50,416 bases of DNA from contig VIQU02000027.1 of NCBI GenBank assembly GCA_010206225.2, positions 1-50,416 of the forward strand. The letters run 5' to 3'. The DNA comes from Lachnospiraceae bacterium MD308 (lineage in GTDB: Bacteria > Bacillota > Clostridia > Lachnospirales > Lachnospiraceae). The notes under the pieces were generated by a model. That model was not told the DNA's origin and searched no databases. It saw only the letters and a list, made by a program, of their open reading frames with translations. The position numbers and the translations under genes are program-made. Below are positions 42,252-50,416 of this stretch, piece after piece; the stretch's first letter is position 1, and each line of letters begins with the position of its first letter.

Positions 42252-42267
42252 ACAGGAGGAATAGCTT

Positions 42268-45264
42268 ATGATACGTTCTACATTTGGAGGCTTTAATACT
42301 TCGTTACTTGGGCTTATGGCCAGCCAAAAGGCAATAGATGTGACAGGTCAGAATCTGTCTAATATTAATACACAGGGGTATACAAGGCAGCGCCTAGATC
42401 AGGTCAGCATGAACCCGCCGGGTACGAGTCTCGCTAATTCGCAGTTCAGCTCAAAGGTAGGTCAGGGTGTTATGATAACAGGTGTCAGCCAGATCAGAGA
42501 CCCGTTTCTTGATATACAGTATCGCAATCAACTTCCGAAGGTCGGAACGGCTGATGCAATGGATTCTATACTCGCCCAGATCGGGCAGATATTCGATGAG
42601 ACGGATAAGGATGCGATTGCAGTACAGTTTAATGACATTATCTCACAGCTTCAGAATCTTGCGGATTCCGAGAACACAGGAACTGACAGCGCAGATATGG
42701 TTGTGCGATCTGCATGTGAAGTTCTTCTGAATACGATCCGTCAGAACGGTACGGAGATTCAGGCATTATATGATGAGATAAAGACAAAGCTGGATAAAAA
42801 CATTGTTCCGGATATTAACCAATATTTAAAGGATATCGTAGAGAAGAATATTGCCATTAAAAATACACAGGTGCTGGGTAATCCGGGACTTGAGCTTATG
42901 GATGCCAGAAATGAGATGATAGACGAATTGGCTACATATTTTCCGATAGAAGTTAAGTATGAAAAGCAGAATCTGGGCGGAGGAATCGTTGTAGATATAC
43001 TGAATATTGATCTCAAGCTGGCAGATGGAACGAAAGTAAGGCTGGTCGCTGATAATAAGTGCGGTGAAGTCGGGATAGCGAAGAATGATGATGGTTCCGT
43101 GAAAGATCAGCCGGTTGAGTTCTATGCTAAAAGTGCTGATGAGGTTCCGAAGACATATGGCGGTGGTCTGGAAGTTTTAAAGACAGAACTGCCGAGAGAG
43201 ATTAATGATTATATAGATCAGATCGCCGGATTGAATGAAGATATTAAGAGAACAAACGATCAGATTGCCAGACTGCAGAATTCCATTGCGGCTGCTACGA
43301 GTCAGACTGCCGCAACTCATCAGGATAAGATGAATGGGTATATTGATACGATTGTGCAGAAGAATACGGAAGTTGCTGCGAAGATGGCGAGCAAGACGGC
43401 TCTTCAGGGACAGATAGATGCTAAGAATGCGGAGCTTGATGTTCTGAGAGAGAATCTCAGGAACGCGACGACTGCGGAGGATAGACAGCGGATCAGAGGA
43501 GAGATTGAGGCGGCTCAGAACGATCTTACAAGATTAAGTTCAGACTTAAATACTGCAGAGAATGAACGCAGGGTAGCTGAGAGCCAGCGCTTACAGGCGC
43601 TGAACAGGCTGAAAGAGTATTTCCCGGTCAATGGCGTCACTTCCTCTGTAGGTGCAGACGGGATTATGACAGTAGGAGTGATAACGACTTCGACTACTGG
43701 CAATCCTCCGACAACAACGACTGCTATTTCTGATCTGGTTTCAGCTACGAATGATAAAGGCGAAATTACCGATGTCGATACAGACACAGATCCCATCACT
43801 TATTCTGTTACAGGCGCAAATGGCAGTCAGAGCGGTACCGCAAATTCGAGTAATGCGATTCGGGAAGCGATAGACAGCGCTACTGGCGATATGGAAAAGC
43901 AGATCAAGGAACTTCAGGTGCGGATACCGCAGTATGAAAAGAAGCGTCTTCAAAAGGTCGAAGAGCTTCAGGAATATTTTCCGAATAACGCGATTACTTA
44001 TAGCGTGGGACCGGATGATATCATGAGCGTATTTTTAAGCGCTGCCGGGGCGACTGCTCCTGCTGCTGGAGATCCGATTCTGGTTTCCATGGGTGCTGAC
44101 GGAAGTCAGAAGGGAAGCGTCAGTCTTAATACGAACGGGGCGGATCCTCAGCTTGATGTTACAGGATACGGTGCCGCCGCACCGCAGACAGTTGCAGCAG
44201 CAGCTTCTGCAGTTGGAAGGATAACCGGCTCGATCAATGACAAACTGTCAGAGGGTGTCATGAAGGGAAATCTGGATATGGTTAATAAGTCAGAGGTCTT
44301 TGATGCGGATATTACAGATCCTGACAATCAAAAACCGGCCAGTGACACGAAGGGTATCCAGTATTATCAGAAGATGCTCGACTCATTCATTAACAAGCTT
44401 GCCACGATCATGAATGAGCAGAATATGACAGAAAAAGAAGTGCCGGTAGTGAATGACGACGGCACTCCGGCAATGGTGCAGAAAACCGAACCTGTGATGG
44501 TTGATAAGGTAGATGAGAATGGCAATAAGGTAACAGATGTTAATGGAAATGTAGTGCAGGTTCCTCAGTTGGATGCTGACGGTAAGGTAGTGACGCGGCC
44601 CGTAACGGATGAAAACGGCAATCCGGTAATGGTACAGAGAACGGAGAAAGTAATAACGCAGAATCCGCTGTTCCAGCTGACGGAAGGAACGACAACTGTA
44701 CCTTTAAAGGATGCTCAGGGGAATGTAGTTCAGACACCGCAGTTAGATGCGGATGGAAATGTAAAATTAGATGCGGCCGGGAATGTAGTAATGGAGGATG
44801 TAATGGTTCCTTCAGGCTTTACGGCGCTGAACATTAAAGTATCTGATGCGTGGATGAAAGGCGATGTCAAGATTAATACGAAAAGAGATCCGCTTGGAGA
44901 AGGTAATTCTTCAGATAACTGGAATGTAGATAAGATGATAGATGAATTATCCAAACAGACGCATTCGTTTGTAGATCCTAAGAGCGGAGAGGTTTTCGAG
45001 GGTACGCTCTATGAGTGTTATACAAGCATTCAGGGAACACAGGCAATTGAGCGGAAAGCGACATCATTGATTCTTAATACACGTACAACTGTTTTGGACC
45101 AGATTGCGGATGATAAGGATTCTGTTTCAGGCGTATGGATGGATGAGGAAGTCATGAGCCTGATGAAATATTCGCAGTCATATAATGCCGCGTCACGTCT
45201 GATGACGGTAATGGATGAAGTTCTTGAAAGATTGATTTCACAGACCGGTGTTTGCGGTAGATAA
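42268..45264 (+). CDS. flgK: FlgK, hook-filament junction protein, with large insertion
   Basis: FlgK is the first junction protein (HAP1). The N-terminal SLLGLMASQKAIDVTGQNLSNINTQGYTRQR and C-terminal MSLMKYSQSYNAASRLMTVMDEVLERLI segments are clear. At 998 residues it is about twice the common FlgK length. An insertion (~312-850) contains a coiled coil (~320-450), two similar blocks (YFPVNGVTSSVGADGIM at ~451 and YFPNNAITYSVGPDDIM at ~571) separated by a second coiled coil, and a stretch of DENGN/DADGK-type repeats (~725-850). The frame is open throughout, so it is not a frameshift artefact. The insertion probably forms a surface domain. Confidence 0.94.
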   Translation: MIRSTFGGFNTSLLGLMASQKAIDVTGQNLSNINTQGYTRQRLDQVSMNPPGTSLANSQFSSKVGQGVMITGVSQIRDPFLDIQYRNQLPKVGTADAMDSILAQIGQIFDETDKDAIAVQFNDIISQLQNLADSENTGTDSADMVVRSACEVLLNTIRQNGTEIQALYDEIKTKLDKNIVPDINQYLKDIVEKNIAIKNTQVLGNPGLELMDARNEMIDELATYFPIEVKYEKQNLGGGIVVDILNIDLKLADGTKVRLVADNKCGEVGIAKNDDGSVKDQPVEFYAKSADEVPKTYGGGLEVLKTELPREINDYIDQIAGLNEDIKRTNDQIARLQNSIAAATSQTAATHQDKMNGYIDTIVQKNTEVAAKMASKTALQGQIDAKNAELDVLRENLRNATTAEDRQRIRGEIEAAQNDLTRLSSDLNTAENERRVAESQRLQALNRLKEYFPVNGVTSSVGADGIMTVGVITTSTTGNPPTTTTAISDLVSATNDKGEITDVDTDTDPITYSVTGANGSQSGTANSSNAIREAIDSATGDMEKQIKELQVRIPQYEKKRLQKVEELQEYFPNNAITYSVGPDDIMSVFLSAAGATAPAAGDPILVSMGADGSQKGSVSLNTNGADPQLDVTGYGAAAPQTVAAAASAVGRITGSINDKLSEGVMKGNLDMVNKSEVFDADITDPDNQKPASDTKGIQYYQKMLDSFINKLATIMNEQNMTEKEVPVVNDDGTPAMVQKTEPVMVDKVDENGNKVTDVNGNVVQVPQLDADGKVVTRPVTDENGNPVMVQRTEKVITQNPLFQLTEGTTTVPLKDAQGNVVQTPQLDADGNVKLDAAGNVVMEDVMVPSGFTALNIKVSDAWMKGDVKINTKRDPLGEGNSSDNWNVDKMIDELSKQTHSFVDPKSGEVFEGTLYECYTSIQGTQAIERKATSLILNTRTTVLDQIADDKDSVSGVWMDEEVMSLMKYSQSYNAASRLMTVMDEVLERLISQTGVCGR

Positions 45265-45279
45265 TAAGGAGGCGATTTT

Positions 45280-46338
45280 ATGGGAATGCGTATTACTACT
45301 AATATGTTGAGAAGAAATTATACGAACAATCTGATGGATAATATCGGGAGACTTGAGAGTGCAAGAAAGCAGGTAGAGACAGGGAGACGTTTTCAATGGT
45401 CTTATGAAGATCCTTCAGCAGCAGCCAAGGGGATGATTCTTGAGCGGAGGAATGCGCGGAACGCAGATTATATCAACACAGTAAAGAATACTCAGAAGTG
45501 GATCGACTCACAGTCGGATATCCTGAATGAACTGAGTACCTATGCGAATCAGATTGATGAGAGTGAGTTTATGGCTGCCATGAATGATCCGGCCGGTACG
45601 GTCGGCAGGACTGCTTATGCGCAGAATCTTCGGGAATTACAAGAAAGTCTTGTACATTCTTTGAATACGCAGTACGGAGATACTTTTATTATGGCGGGAG
45701 CAGACGGCAGAAACGTACCGTTTGATCTGGTAGGGGGTACTTTGTATTATCAGGGTAAGAACGTTAATGACGCAGAGGTAATGGAGAAATTAAAAGGTCA
45801 GGCACTGTACGTAGATATCGGATTTGGAATGACTTTCTATCCGGATGGAGATAATGCGGGAGATATCGTACCTTCCAGCGCTTTCGATATGGCATTTCCG
45901 GGAATTTTAGCGGTTGGATACGGAACGACGGATGTAGCAGTTTATGACACGAACAAGGACGGGACGATTGAGGATGCGGATGAAAAGATGCAGCTGAGCA
46001 ACAATATCATCGTTCTTGCGGGGCAGATGGCGGATGTACTGGAAAAGGAGCCTTTCGACCGGGATTTATGTAATGCGATGTGGAATCAGTTTAAGGCAGG
46101 GCGCGAGGAATTACAGAACCAGTTTGCCAGAGTGGGAACAAAGGCGCAGCTCCTTGAGAATACGGCAAAAAGGCTTGACACGGAGGCGGATAACATCAAG
46201 GAGCAGTATCAGGATGCGGTTGGTATTAATCCGGCGCTGGCGATTACGAACGAAGCGTATGCCAAGTACTCTTATGATGCGGCACTTAAGATAGGAATGA
46301 GTCTTTTAGGCAATTCGTTGCTTGACTTTATGAGTTAA
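45280..46338 (+). CDS. flgL: FlgL, hook-filament junction protein
   Basis: FlgL (HAP3) joins FlgK to flagellin. The 352-residue protein has the flagellin-like N-terminus (MRITTNMLRRNYTNNLMDNIGRLESARKQVETGRRFQWSYEDPSAAAKG) and the matching C-terminal helix region (ALAITNEAYAKYSYDAALKIGMSLLGNSLLDFM). It directly follows flgK after 15 bases with a strong AAGGAGG. Confidence 0.95.
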   Translation: MGMRITTNMLRRNYTNNLMDNIGRLESARKQVETGRRFQWSYEDPSAAAKGMILERRNARNADYINTVKNTQKWIDSQSDILNELSTYANQIDESEFMAAMNDPAGTVGRTAYAQNLRELQESLVHSLNTQYGDTFIMAGADGRNVPFDLVGGTLYYQGKNVNDAEVMEKLKGQALYVDIGFGMTFYPDGDNAGDIVPSSAFDMAFPGILAVGYGTTDVAVYDTNKDGTIEDADEKMQLSNNIIVLAGQMADVLEKEPFDRDLCNAMWNQFKAGREELQNQFARVGTKAQLLENTAKRLDTEADNIKEQYQDAVGINPALAITNEAYAKYSYDAALKIGMSLLGNSLLDFMS

Positions 46339-46374
46339 TATTAATCAGGGAAATGAGAGAAAGGAGAGAGCGAT

Positions 46375-46992
46375 ATGGAACAGTTGCTGGAGATTAAGAC
46401 AATACCGATTAAGTATGAACTTAAAGTGAATCACGCATCATTAGAATATCAGAACAGCACTGCCCAAGTGGAGATAAGCAGAGATAAGGGCGGAATGAAG
46501 ATTAAGAGCCGCCCGATCAAGCTCCATATCGACACGTATGAGGCAAGGAACTCTGTTGTTCCGACAACTAAAACGATGATTTCTCAGAAAGCTCAGCAGG
46601 GAAAAAGTGTGGCGTACAAAGCGACAGCGAACTATGGAAGGGAGGGACAGCTCTTGTTGAATGCGAAAGTGGGGCAGGGCGCCGAAGTGCTCAATCAGAT
46701 TTTTGCTGAGCGTACTAAAGAGCCGACCGGAGATTTTGTTCTGGATTTTCTTCCGAAGACGGGACCGAATATTGAATGGGAGGAACCAGAGTTTAATATT
46801 GAGTATCAGATGGATAAATTGAATTTTGATACGAAGATTCAAAAAGGTGATATTCAGTTTATACCGGGAAATATTGAGCTGTCAATTCTGCAGTATCCGG
46901 ATATCGAGATCGAGTACGTTGGAGGGCCTATCTATGTGCCGCCGAGTGCTGCCGAGATATTTGAGGGACACCAGATAGACGTTGAGGCTTAG
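46375..46992 (+). CDS. YviE-like (DUF6470) protein
   Basis: A 205-residue protein between flgL and fliW, the place held by yviE in Bacillus. It is beta-rich with the opening LLEIKTIPIKYELKVNHASLEYQ and the ending LQYPDIEIEYVGGPIYVPPSA, as in that family. No signal peptide or membrane segment is seen. Its function is not established. Its stop overlaps the fliW ribosome site region. Confidence 0.85.
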   Translation: MEQLLEIKTIPIKYELKVNHASLEYQNSTAQVEISRDKGGMKIKSRPIKLHIDTYEARNSVVPTTKTMISQKAQQGKSVAYKATANYGREGQLLLNAKVGQGAEVLNQIFAERTKEPTGDFVLDFLPKTGPNIEWEEPEFNIEYQMDKLNFDTKIQKGDIQFIPGNIELSILQYPDIEIEYVGGPIYVPPSAAEIFEGHQIDVEA

Positions 46993-47002
46993 GAGCAGGA
47001 AT

Positions 47003-47440
47003 ATGGGGAACGAGAATATCAAAAAAGATATCAGCGAAAAGAGCCAGTATATTGAATTTAAGGAAGGAATTTTTGGCTTTGAGGAGGAGAAAAAATTCCT
47101 TCCTGTTATGTTTGAAGACGGTAGCGACGCAGTTTTATATCTGCAGAGTATCCGGAATGAGAAGCTTTCTTTCGTTGTTATGAATCCTTTTATGCTGAAG
47201 GAGGATTATAATCCTGTACTCAGTGAGGAGGATTATAAAAAACTTGGGACGTCAGATGAAAAGGATTTGTCTTATTATGTTTTTTGCGTGATCGCGAATG
47301 TTGCAGAAGAGAGCACAGTGAATTTAAGATGTCCAATTGTAGTAAATCATGTCACCAGACAGGCAGTACAGGTGATTTTGGGTTCTGACGAATACGGATT
47401 CCGTCATCCATTAAAGGAATTCGAGAAAGAGGAGGCATGA
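47003..47440 (+). CDS. fliW: FliW, CsrA antagonist / flagellar assembly factor
   Basis: FliW binds CsrA to relieve repression of flagellin translation and is itself titrated by flagellin (established in B. subtilis). The 145-residue protein has the family pattern FKEGIFGFEEEKKFLPV, then YLQSIRNEKLSFVVMNPFML and NLRCPIVVNHVTRQAVQVIL. ATG 47003 has AGGAGCAGG upstream; an in-frame TTG at 46982 lies inside the previous gene. csrA follows after 4 bases. Confidence 0.95.
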   Translation: MGNENIKKDISEKSQYIEFKEGIFGFEEEKKFLPVMFEDGSDAVLYLQSIRNEKLSFVVMNPFMLKEDYNPVLSEEDYKKLGTSDEKDLSYYVFCVIANVAEESTVNLRCPIVVNHVTRQAVQVILGSDEYGFRHPLKEFEKEEA

Positions 47441-47444
47441 GGGT

Positions 47445-47684
47445 ATGCTGATTCTAAGAAGGAAGACAGGGGAATCACTGATTTTAAATGAGAATATTAA
47501 GATAACTGTTTTAGAGAGCGGAAGTGACGGAGTGCGTCTGGCGATTGATGCGCCAAAGCAGGTTCAGATACTCCGTGAAGAGCTTGTCGAAGCTACGAAA
47601 GCGAATCAGGAAGCGGTAGCGCCTGTAGATAAGGAAAAGCTTGAAAAGCTCAAAGGAATGCTTAAGGGCAAAAAGGAAGTATAG
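47445..47684 (+). CDS. csrA: CsrA, RNA-binding translational regulator
   Basis: CsrA blocks translation of target mRNAs by binding GGA motifs. The 79-residue protein begins with the conserved MLILRRKTGESLILNENIKITVLE and keeps the RLAIDAPKQVQILREE segment with the RNA-binding Arg. The C-terminal Lys-rich tail is typical of the FliW-responsive form. It is the last gene of the rightward cluster; I see no clear terminator in the 34 bases before the convergent gene. Confidence 0.96.
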   Translation: MLILRRKTGESLILNENIKITVLESGSDGVRLAIDAPKQVQILREELVEATKANQEAVAPVDKEKLEKLKGMLKGKKEV

Positions 47685-47718
47685 TATAAAGGATGCGGAT
47701 TATCGGTAATATGCATAG

Positions 47719-48594
47719 TCAGAAAAGATATGCAGGTCCGGCAAGGATTTCACGCCCAATATGCAGGCTTAGATCCCGATGGGATTTTACCAGCCATTTT
47801 ACGAGAGTAATTTTATTGTTGTGGATTTCTAGGGCGGTGATACAGTGAGGATGGACACAGCTGCCGCAATTGAAATAGCGGGAGGTGCCGTCTACGGGAA
47901 ACATAGGGCGGTGTGTGTGACCGGCGATCAGCATCCGGGAATGCTTTGATGACCACGCAGAAAGGCGCTGTTCTACAGCGCTTTTTTTGGTGTTGTTTTT
48001 TGCGGTGCTGGTAGGATCGTTGAGAGCAAAAAGTTCTAATGGACGCCAGATATATCGGACAAGGAATCTGCTGAATTTCCACAGAGTATCATTAAGCAGG
48101 TCTCCTTGGTGTCCATGTACGAGAAAAATGCAGTGACCATTGATTCTGTTTTTAAGAATTAAGCCTTCGGGAACACAGAGTCCGGGCATGAGTGGGAGAC
48201 GGCAGCATTTGTTTTCACAGTAATAATCATTACAGCAGCGCAGGAATTGCTGCTTCTTTTTAACAAAGTCATGGTTGCCGCAAAGCATATAAAGACGCTG
48301 CTCCCCATAAAAGCGAGCCAGCAGTTCAAAGACATCCGAGTGGGTTGCCACGATTTCCGACATATTACGGTTTTCCCACAGCTCATCGCCGTCTCCAAGT
48401 TCGATGTATGTGTAATCATTTTGATAATAGTAGTCTAGGGCGGCAGAATAAATATTTTGATTTTTTAGGAAATTATCACCCCAGTTACCGATACCTCTGT
48501 GACAGTCGCTCATAATAACAAAGCGGGATAAATAGTCGCAGGGGACAACAGGGGAGGTTTGAAATAATTTATTCAAACGGCTTTCTGTGGACAT
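47719..48594 (-). CDS. Calcineurin-like metallophosphoesterase
   Basis: A 291-residue protein with the full set of metallophosphoesterase motifs: D30-C-H32 in MSDCHRG, GDGDELW (D68), GNHD (N107, H108), VHGHQGD, and GHTHRP. The substrate is unknown; close relatives include UDP-sugar and other phosphodiesterases. ATG 48594 has AAGGAGG six bases upstream; 22 extra in-frame residues from 48660 lie inside the previous gene. It overlaps the DUF4474 gene by 26 bases, implying coupled translation, and it is convergent with csrA. Confidence 0.88.
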   Translation of the reverse strand: MSTESRLNKLFQTSPVVPCDYLSRFVIMSDCHRGIGNWGDNFLKNQNIYSAALDYYYQNDYTYIELGDGDELWENRNMSEIVATHSDVFELLARFYGEQRLYMLCGNHDFVKKKQQFLRCCNDYYCENKCCRLPLMPGLCVPEGLILKNRINGHCIFLVHGHQGDLLNDTLWKFSRFLVRYIWRPLELFALNDPTSTAKNNTKKSAVEQRLSAWSSKHSRMLIAGHTHRPMFPVDGTSRYFNCGSCVHPHCITALEIHNNKITLVKWLVKSHRDLSLHIGREILAGPAYLF

Positions 48595-49519
48595 AAGGAG
48601 CCTCCTTAGATGAATGATATCTGTTATAGCGCTTTTGTGTTCTGGTAAAATGCAAAGCAATATTGAGAAGTACGGGGTTCAAAGAAGCCAGATATTCCAG
48701 CCGATCAAGTGTGTTCGTATACTTTCCTGTAAAACCAAGGTACAAGCGGCAGCAAAAATGATTAAGACATAACCGAAGTTTACTGAATGCGGAATGCTGA
48801 GCAGCGGGCTGTTCGGATTTTGGCTGTGTAAAAGGTACCGTGACAGTGAGAAGACACCTGCTAATATCCGTAGAAGCGTATCCGACGCGTTTCAGGCCGT
48901 TGATATAAGCATTACACATCTCATAATCCGGGAAGGTAATACTGATGTTTGCCGCCAGAGTATGGGGCGGACAGTATTTTCCGAGGAAAAACGCAGTCAG
49001 CCACCAGTGCCGCATTTCACGGATGGCAATAAGCTTTTCGCCGTGAAAGAGATTGATTCTGACAGGAAACAGTTCTGAGTCACGAATGCTTTTATAATGC
49101 CTTTTGCGTGGATCACTCGGTTGGGAATGGTGTTCGTCGGCTGCATAAATACCGACTTCTGTCCCTGCTGACATACCATACTGGCCTTTCCAGAATTCAA
49201 TGAGCCAGTGCCTTCCATCATAGTCAAAATAAATTGGTTCGCAGTCAAAGATCATGCCAAGAGCGGCGGCAGAGCCGTCATATAAGCGCCGGTAACCATA
49301 TTTCCGCTGCCAGCAGTGGATAGTTGAATAAAAACAATCTGCTGAAATGTCATACTGAAAACCGTAAGGCAAAAGAAGTCCATTGAGATGTTCCAGTTTT
49401 TTTGAATCAGGTGTATGCAGAACTTTTAATCTGATGGATTTCAGATGAGTGTTTACTGTAAAAATGAATAGTAACAAAATAATGAGAAGTAATAGAATAA
49501 ATATATATTGTACAGGCAT
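48569..49519 (-). CDS. DUF4474 protein with N-terminal membrane anchor
   Basis: A 316-residue protein with a single hydrophobic segment (~5-22) and then a DUF4474-like domain (~45-270): LLPYGFQYDISADCFYSTIHCWQRKYGYRRLYD, then YFDYDGRHWLIEFWKGQYGMSAGTEVGIY and MRHWWLTAFFLG. The domain is common in Lachnospiraceae and has no assigned function that I know. The tail is rich in Arg/Tyr/His. It is co-transcribed with the metallophosphoesterase downstream. Confidence 0.8.
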   Translation of the reverse strand: MPVQYIFILLLLIILLLFIFTVNTHLKSIRLKVLHTPDSKKLEHLNGLLLPYGFQYDISADCFYSTIHCWQRKYGYRRLYDGSAAALGMIFDCEPIYFDYDGRHWLIEFWKGQYGMSAGTEVGIYAADEHHSQPSDPRKRHYKSIRDSELFPVRINLFHGEKLIAIREMRHWWLTAFFLGKYCPPHTLAANISITFPDYEMCNAYINGLKRVGYASTDISRCLLTVTVPFTQPKSEQPAAQHSAFSKLRLCLNHFCCRLYLGFTGKYTNTLDRLEYLASLNPVLLNIALHFTRTQKRYNRYHSSKEAPYVHRKPFE

Positions 49520-49595
49520 AACAACCTCCGCGGATCTGTAATAGTAAGTTATATTCCAGTCTATTCGTCAGGAGGCGGAAATGTGCTTTGAATAT

Positions 49596-50090
49596 TTAAA
49601 GATATTTTAAAATAATAGAGTAAGCATTTTTAAGCTCTTCATAAGAAGTTCTGCAGTTTGCAGGACTTGTGGAGGGCAGAGATATTGCCTTGATGCCGGT
49701 CTTCGGGCAGCAGTATTTTTGATACAACTGATATGCCTTCGTACCGGTAGTAAAGATTGCTCTGATGTTGGTATGGGACAGGATGATGTCCATGTTGTTT
49801 GCTTTTGGATTGCGGATACTGCTGTCATCGGCTTTGCAGATATCGCATCCCGCAAGAACATCCCACACGGCGATGCGGTGAGAGAGTGCAAAGGCAATTT
49901 TATCTTCTTTGGTTTCCGGCAGAGATTCGCCGCATACGTCAGATACAACTTTCCAGAAACGGTTTCTGGGATGCCCATAGTAAAAGCCGACTTCTCTTGA
50001 TTTTGGAGACGGCATCGTGCCAAGTATCAGGATACGGGAATGGCTGTCATAGATGGGTGCGAAACTGTGAGTGATATAGGTGGATTCCAT
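49596..50090 (-). CDS. Hypoxanthine/uracil-DNA glycosylase (UDG family 6, Mug-like)
   Basis: A 164-residue DNA repair enzyme of the uracil-DNA glycosylase superfamily. The N-terminal motif ILGTMPSPKSREVGFYYGHPRNRFW (~22-46) and the C-terminal LPSTSPAN match the family 6 deoxyinosine (hypoxanthine) glycosylases. The substrate assignment is from family knowledge. It is a single leftward gene unrelated to motility and probably begins the chromosomal flank. Confidence 0.87.
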   Translation of the reverse strand: MESTYITHSFAPIYDSHSRILILGTMPSPKSREVGFYYGHPRNRFWKVVSDVCGESLPETKEDKIAFALSHRIAVWDVLAGCDICKADDSSIRNPKANNMDIILSHTNIRAIFTTGTKAYQLYQKYCCPKTGIKAISLPSTSPANCRTSYEELKNAYSIILKYL

Positions 50091-50251
50091 AGTTCAATAC
50101 TCCTGTCATTTTTTAATAGATGTAAGGGTCAAAAGAGTTGACAAACAACGCCATAACCCTCCATATAGTACCTTGAAAATTTCACACAACCGTTTTAAAG
50201 CCGCTTGCTTTGTATACTTAGGCAACAGTCAGGCTGTCTGTTCCTTAACCA
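50091..50251. other. Intergenic region without recognised gene
   Basis: Upstream of the glycosylase gene. A TTGACA occurs at 50138-50143 on the plus strand but without a convincing -10. I see no RNA gene or repeat here. Confidence 0.5.
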
Positions 50252-50416
50252 TTACGTTAATATCGGATTTTGCGCATAGTGTCCCCTGCCCTTTCTGTAA
50301 GAGAAGAGCTTCCTGAAGTTCAATGCTCCGATTTTACAGCCAAAGAAGAACCTGCCCCGCAATAATCCTCTGACCGGCATCCTGTCTGCACGGTACAGCC
50401 GTCTGAGGATGGATGG
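50252..50416 (-). CDS. Partial ORF running off the right edge (unrecognised)
   Basis: On the minus strand 54 codons are open from the window edge to a TAA at 50252-50254. The tail is basic and aromatic (FFFGCKIGALNFRKLF, then YRKGRGHYAQNPILT). I do not recognise it; it may be the 3' end of a real gene or a chance frame. Confidence 0.3.
   Translation of the reverse strand, partial: PSILRRLYRADRMPVRGLLRGRFFFGCKIGALNFRKLFSYRKGRGHYAQNPILT

Noticed and set aside
42268-45264. Frameshift or fusion artefact explaining the long FlgK
   Set aside because: One frame is open throughout and both conserved ends are in it.
50080-50316. Plus-strand open frame of 78 codons beside the glycosylase
   Set aside because: No ribosome site, unusual composition (Cys/His/Phe-rich) and it overlaps the start of the glycosylase gene on the other strand; likely chance.
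1-50416. tRNA, rRNA or insertion sequence genes
   Set aside because: I saw no cloverleaf, rRNA-like stretch, transposase or terminal inverted repeats in the window.

Overview
The window is one long flagellar and chemotaxis region from a low-to-mid GC Gram-positive bacterium, most likely a clostridium of the Lachnospiraceae type. This rests on content rather than on any database search. It has a FliY-type (CheC-FliN) switch protein, CheC, CheD and CheV, FlbD, a YlqG/YlqH pair, a YviE-type protein between flgL and fliW, a FliW/CsrA pair, and sigma-28 promoters of the TAAA-N14-GCCGATAT kind. There is no L- or P-ring gene (flgH, flgI, flgA), which fits a monoderm cell.

Layout. 1-1142 is the 3' end of a TPR/FkbM-type sugar-modification gene. 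1334-5951 is a leftward chemotaxis operon, cheA-cheW-cheR-cheB. 6104-7919 holds a rightward pair resembling ylqG and ylqH (FliK-like plus an FlhB C-domain paralogue). 7950-8627 is a leftward PilZ gene. 8762-9532 is a lytic transglycosylase without a signal peptide. From about 9596 a sigma-A-like promoter starts the large rightward basal-body and export operon: flgB, fliE, fliF, fliG, fliH, fliI, fliJ, fliK, flgD, a TIGR02530-like gene, flgE, flbD, motA, motB, fliM, cheY, flgC, fliY, fliO, fliP, fliQ, fliR, flhB, flhA, sigma-28, two rod genes, cheC and cheD. Late transcription units follow, most of them headed by a recognisable sigma-28 promoter: cheV with an EAL-HDOD gene, parA and a coiled-coil/ComFB gene; fliD-fliS and a chaperone-like gene; an orphan ftsE; and flgM-flgN-flgK-flgL-yviE-fliW-csrA. 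47719-50090 holds three leftward non-flagellar genes: a metallophosphoesterase, a DUF4474 protein and a uracil/hypoxanthine DNA glycosylase. The last 330 bases hold only the tail of an unrecognised ORF.

How it works together. The early operon builds the C-ring, rod, hook and export gate and encodes sigma-28. FlgM holds sigma-28 until the hook is finished. The same sigma factor then fires the cheA, cheV, fliD, ftsE and flgM units, so the window carries most of its own regulatory hierarchy. FliW and CsrA would control flagellin translation, although flagellin itself is outside the window.

Notable points: flgC is displaced 12 kb from flgB; fliL, flhF and flhG are absent; FliY carries two internal FliM-like CheY-binding motifs; FlgK is 998 residues; an ftsE has no ftsX; and a ParA ATPase is paired with an acidic coiled-coil protein ending in a ComFB domain, the best candidate here for an undescribed positioning or signalling module.
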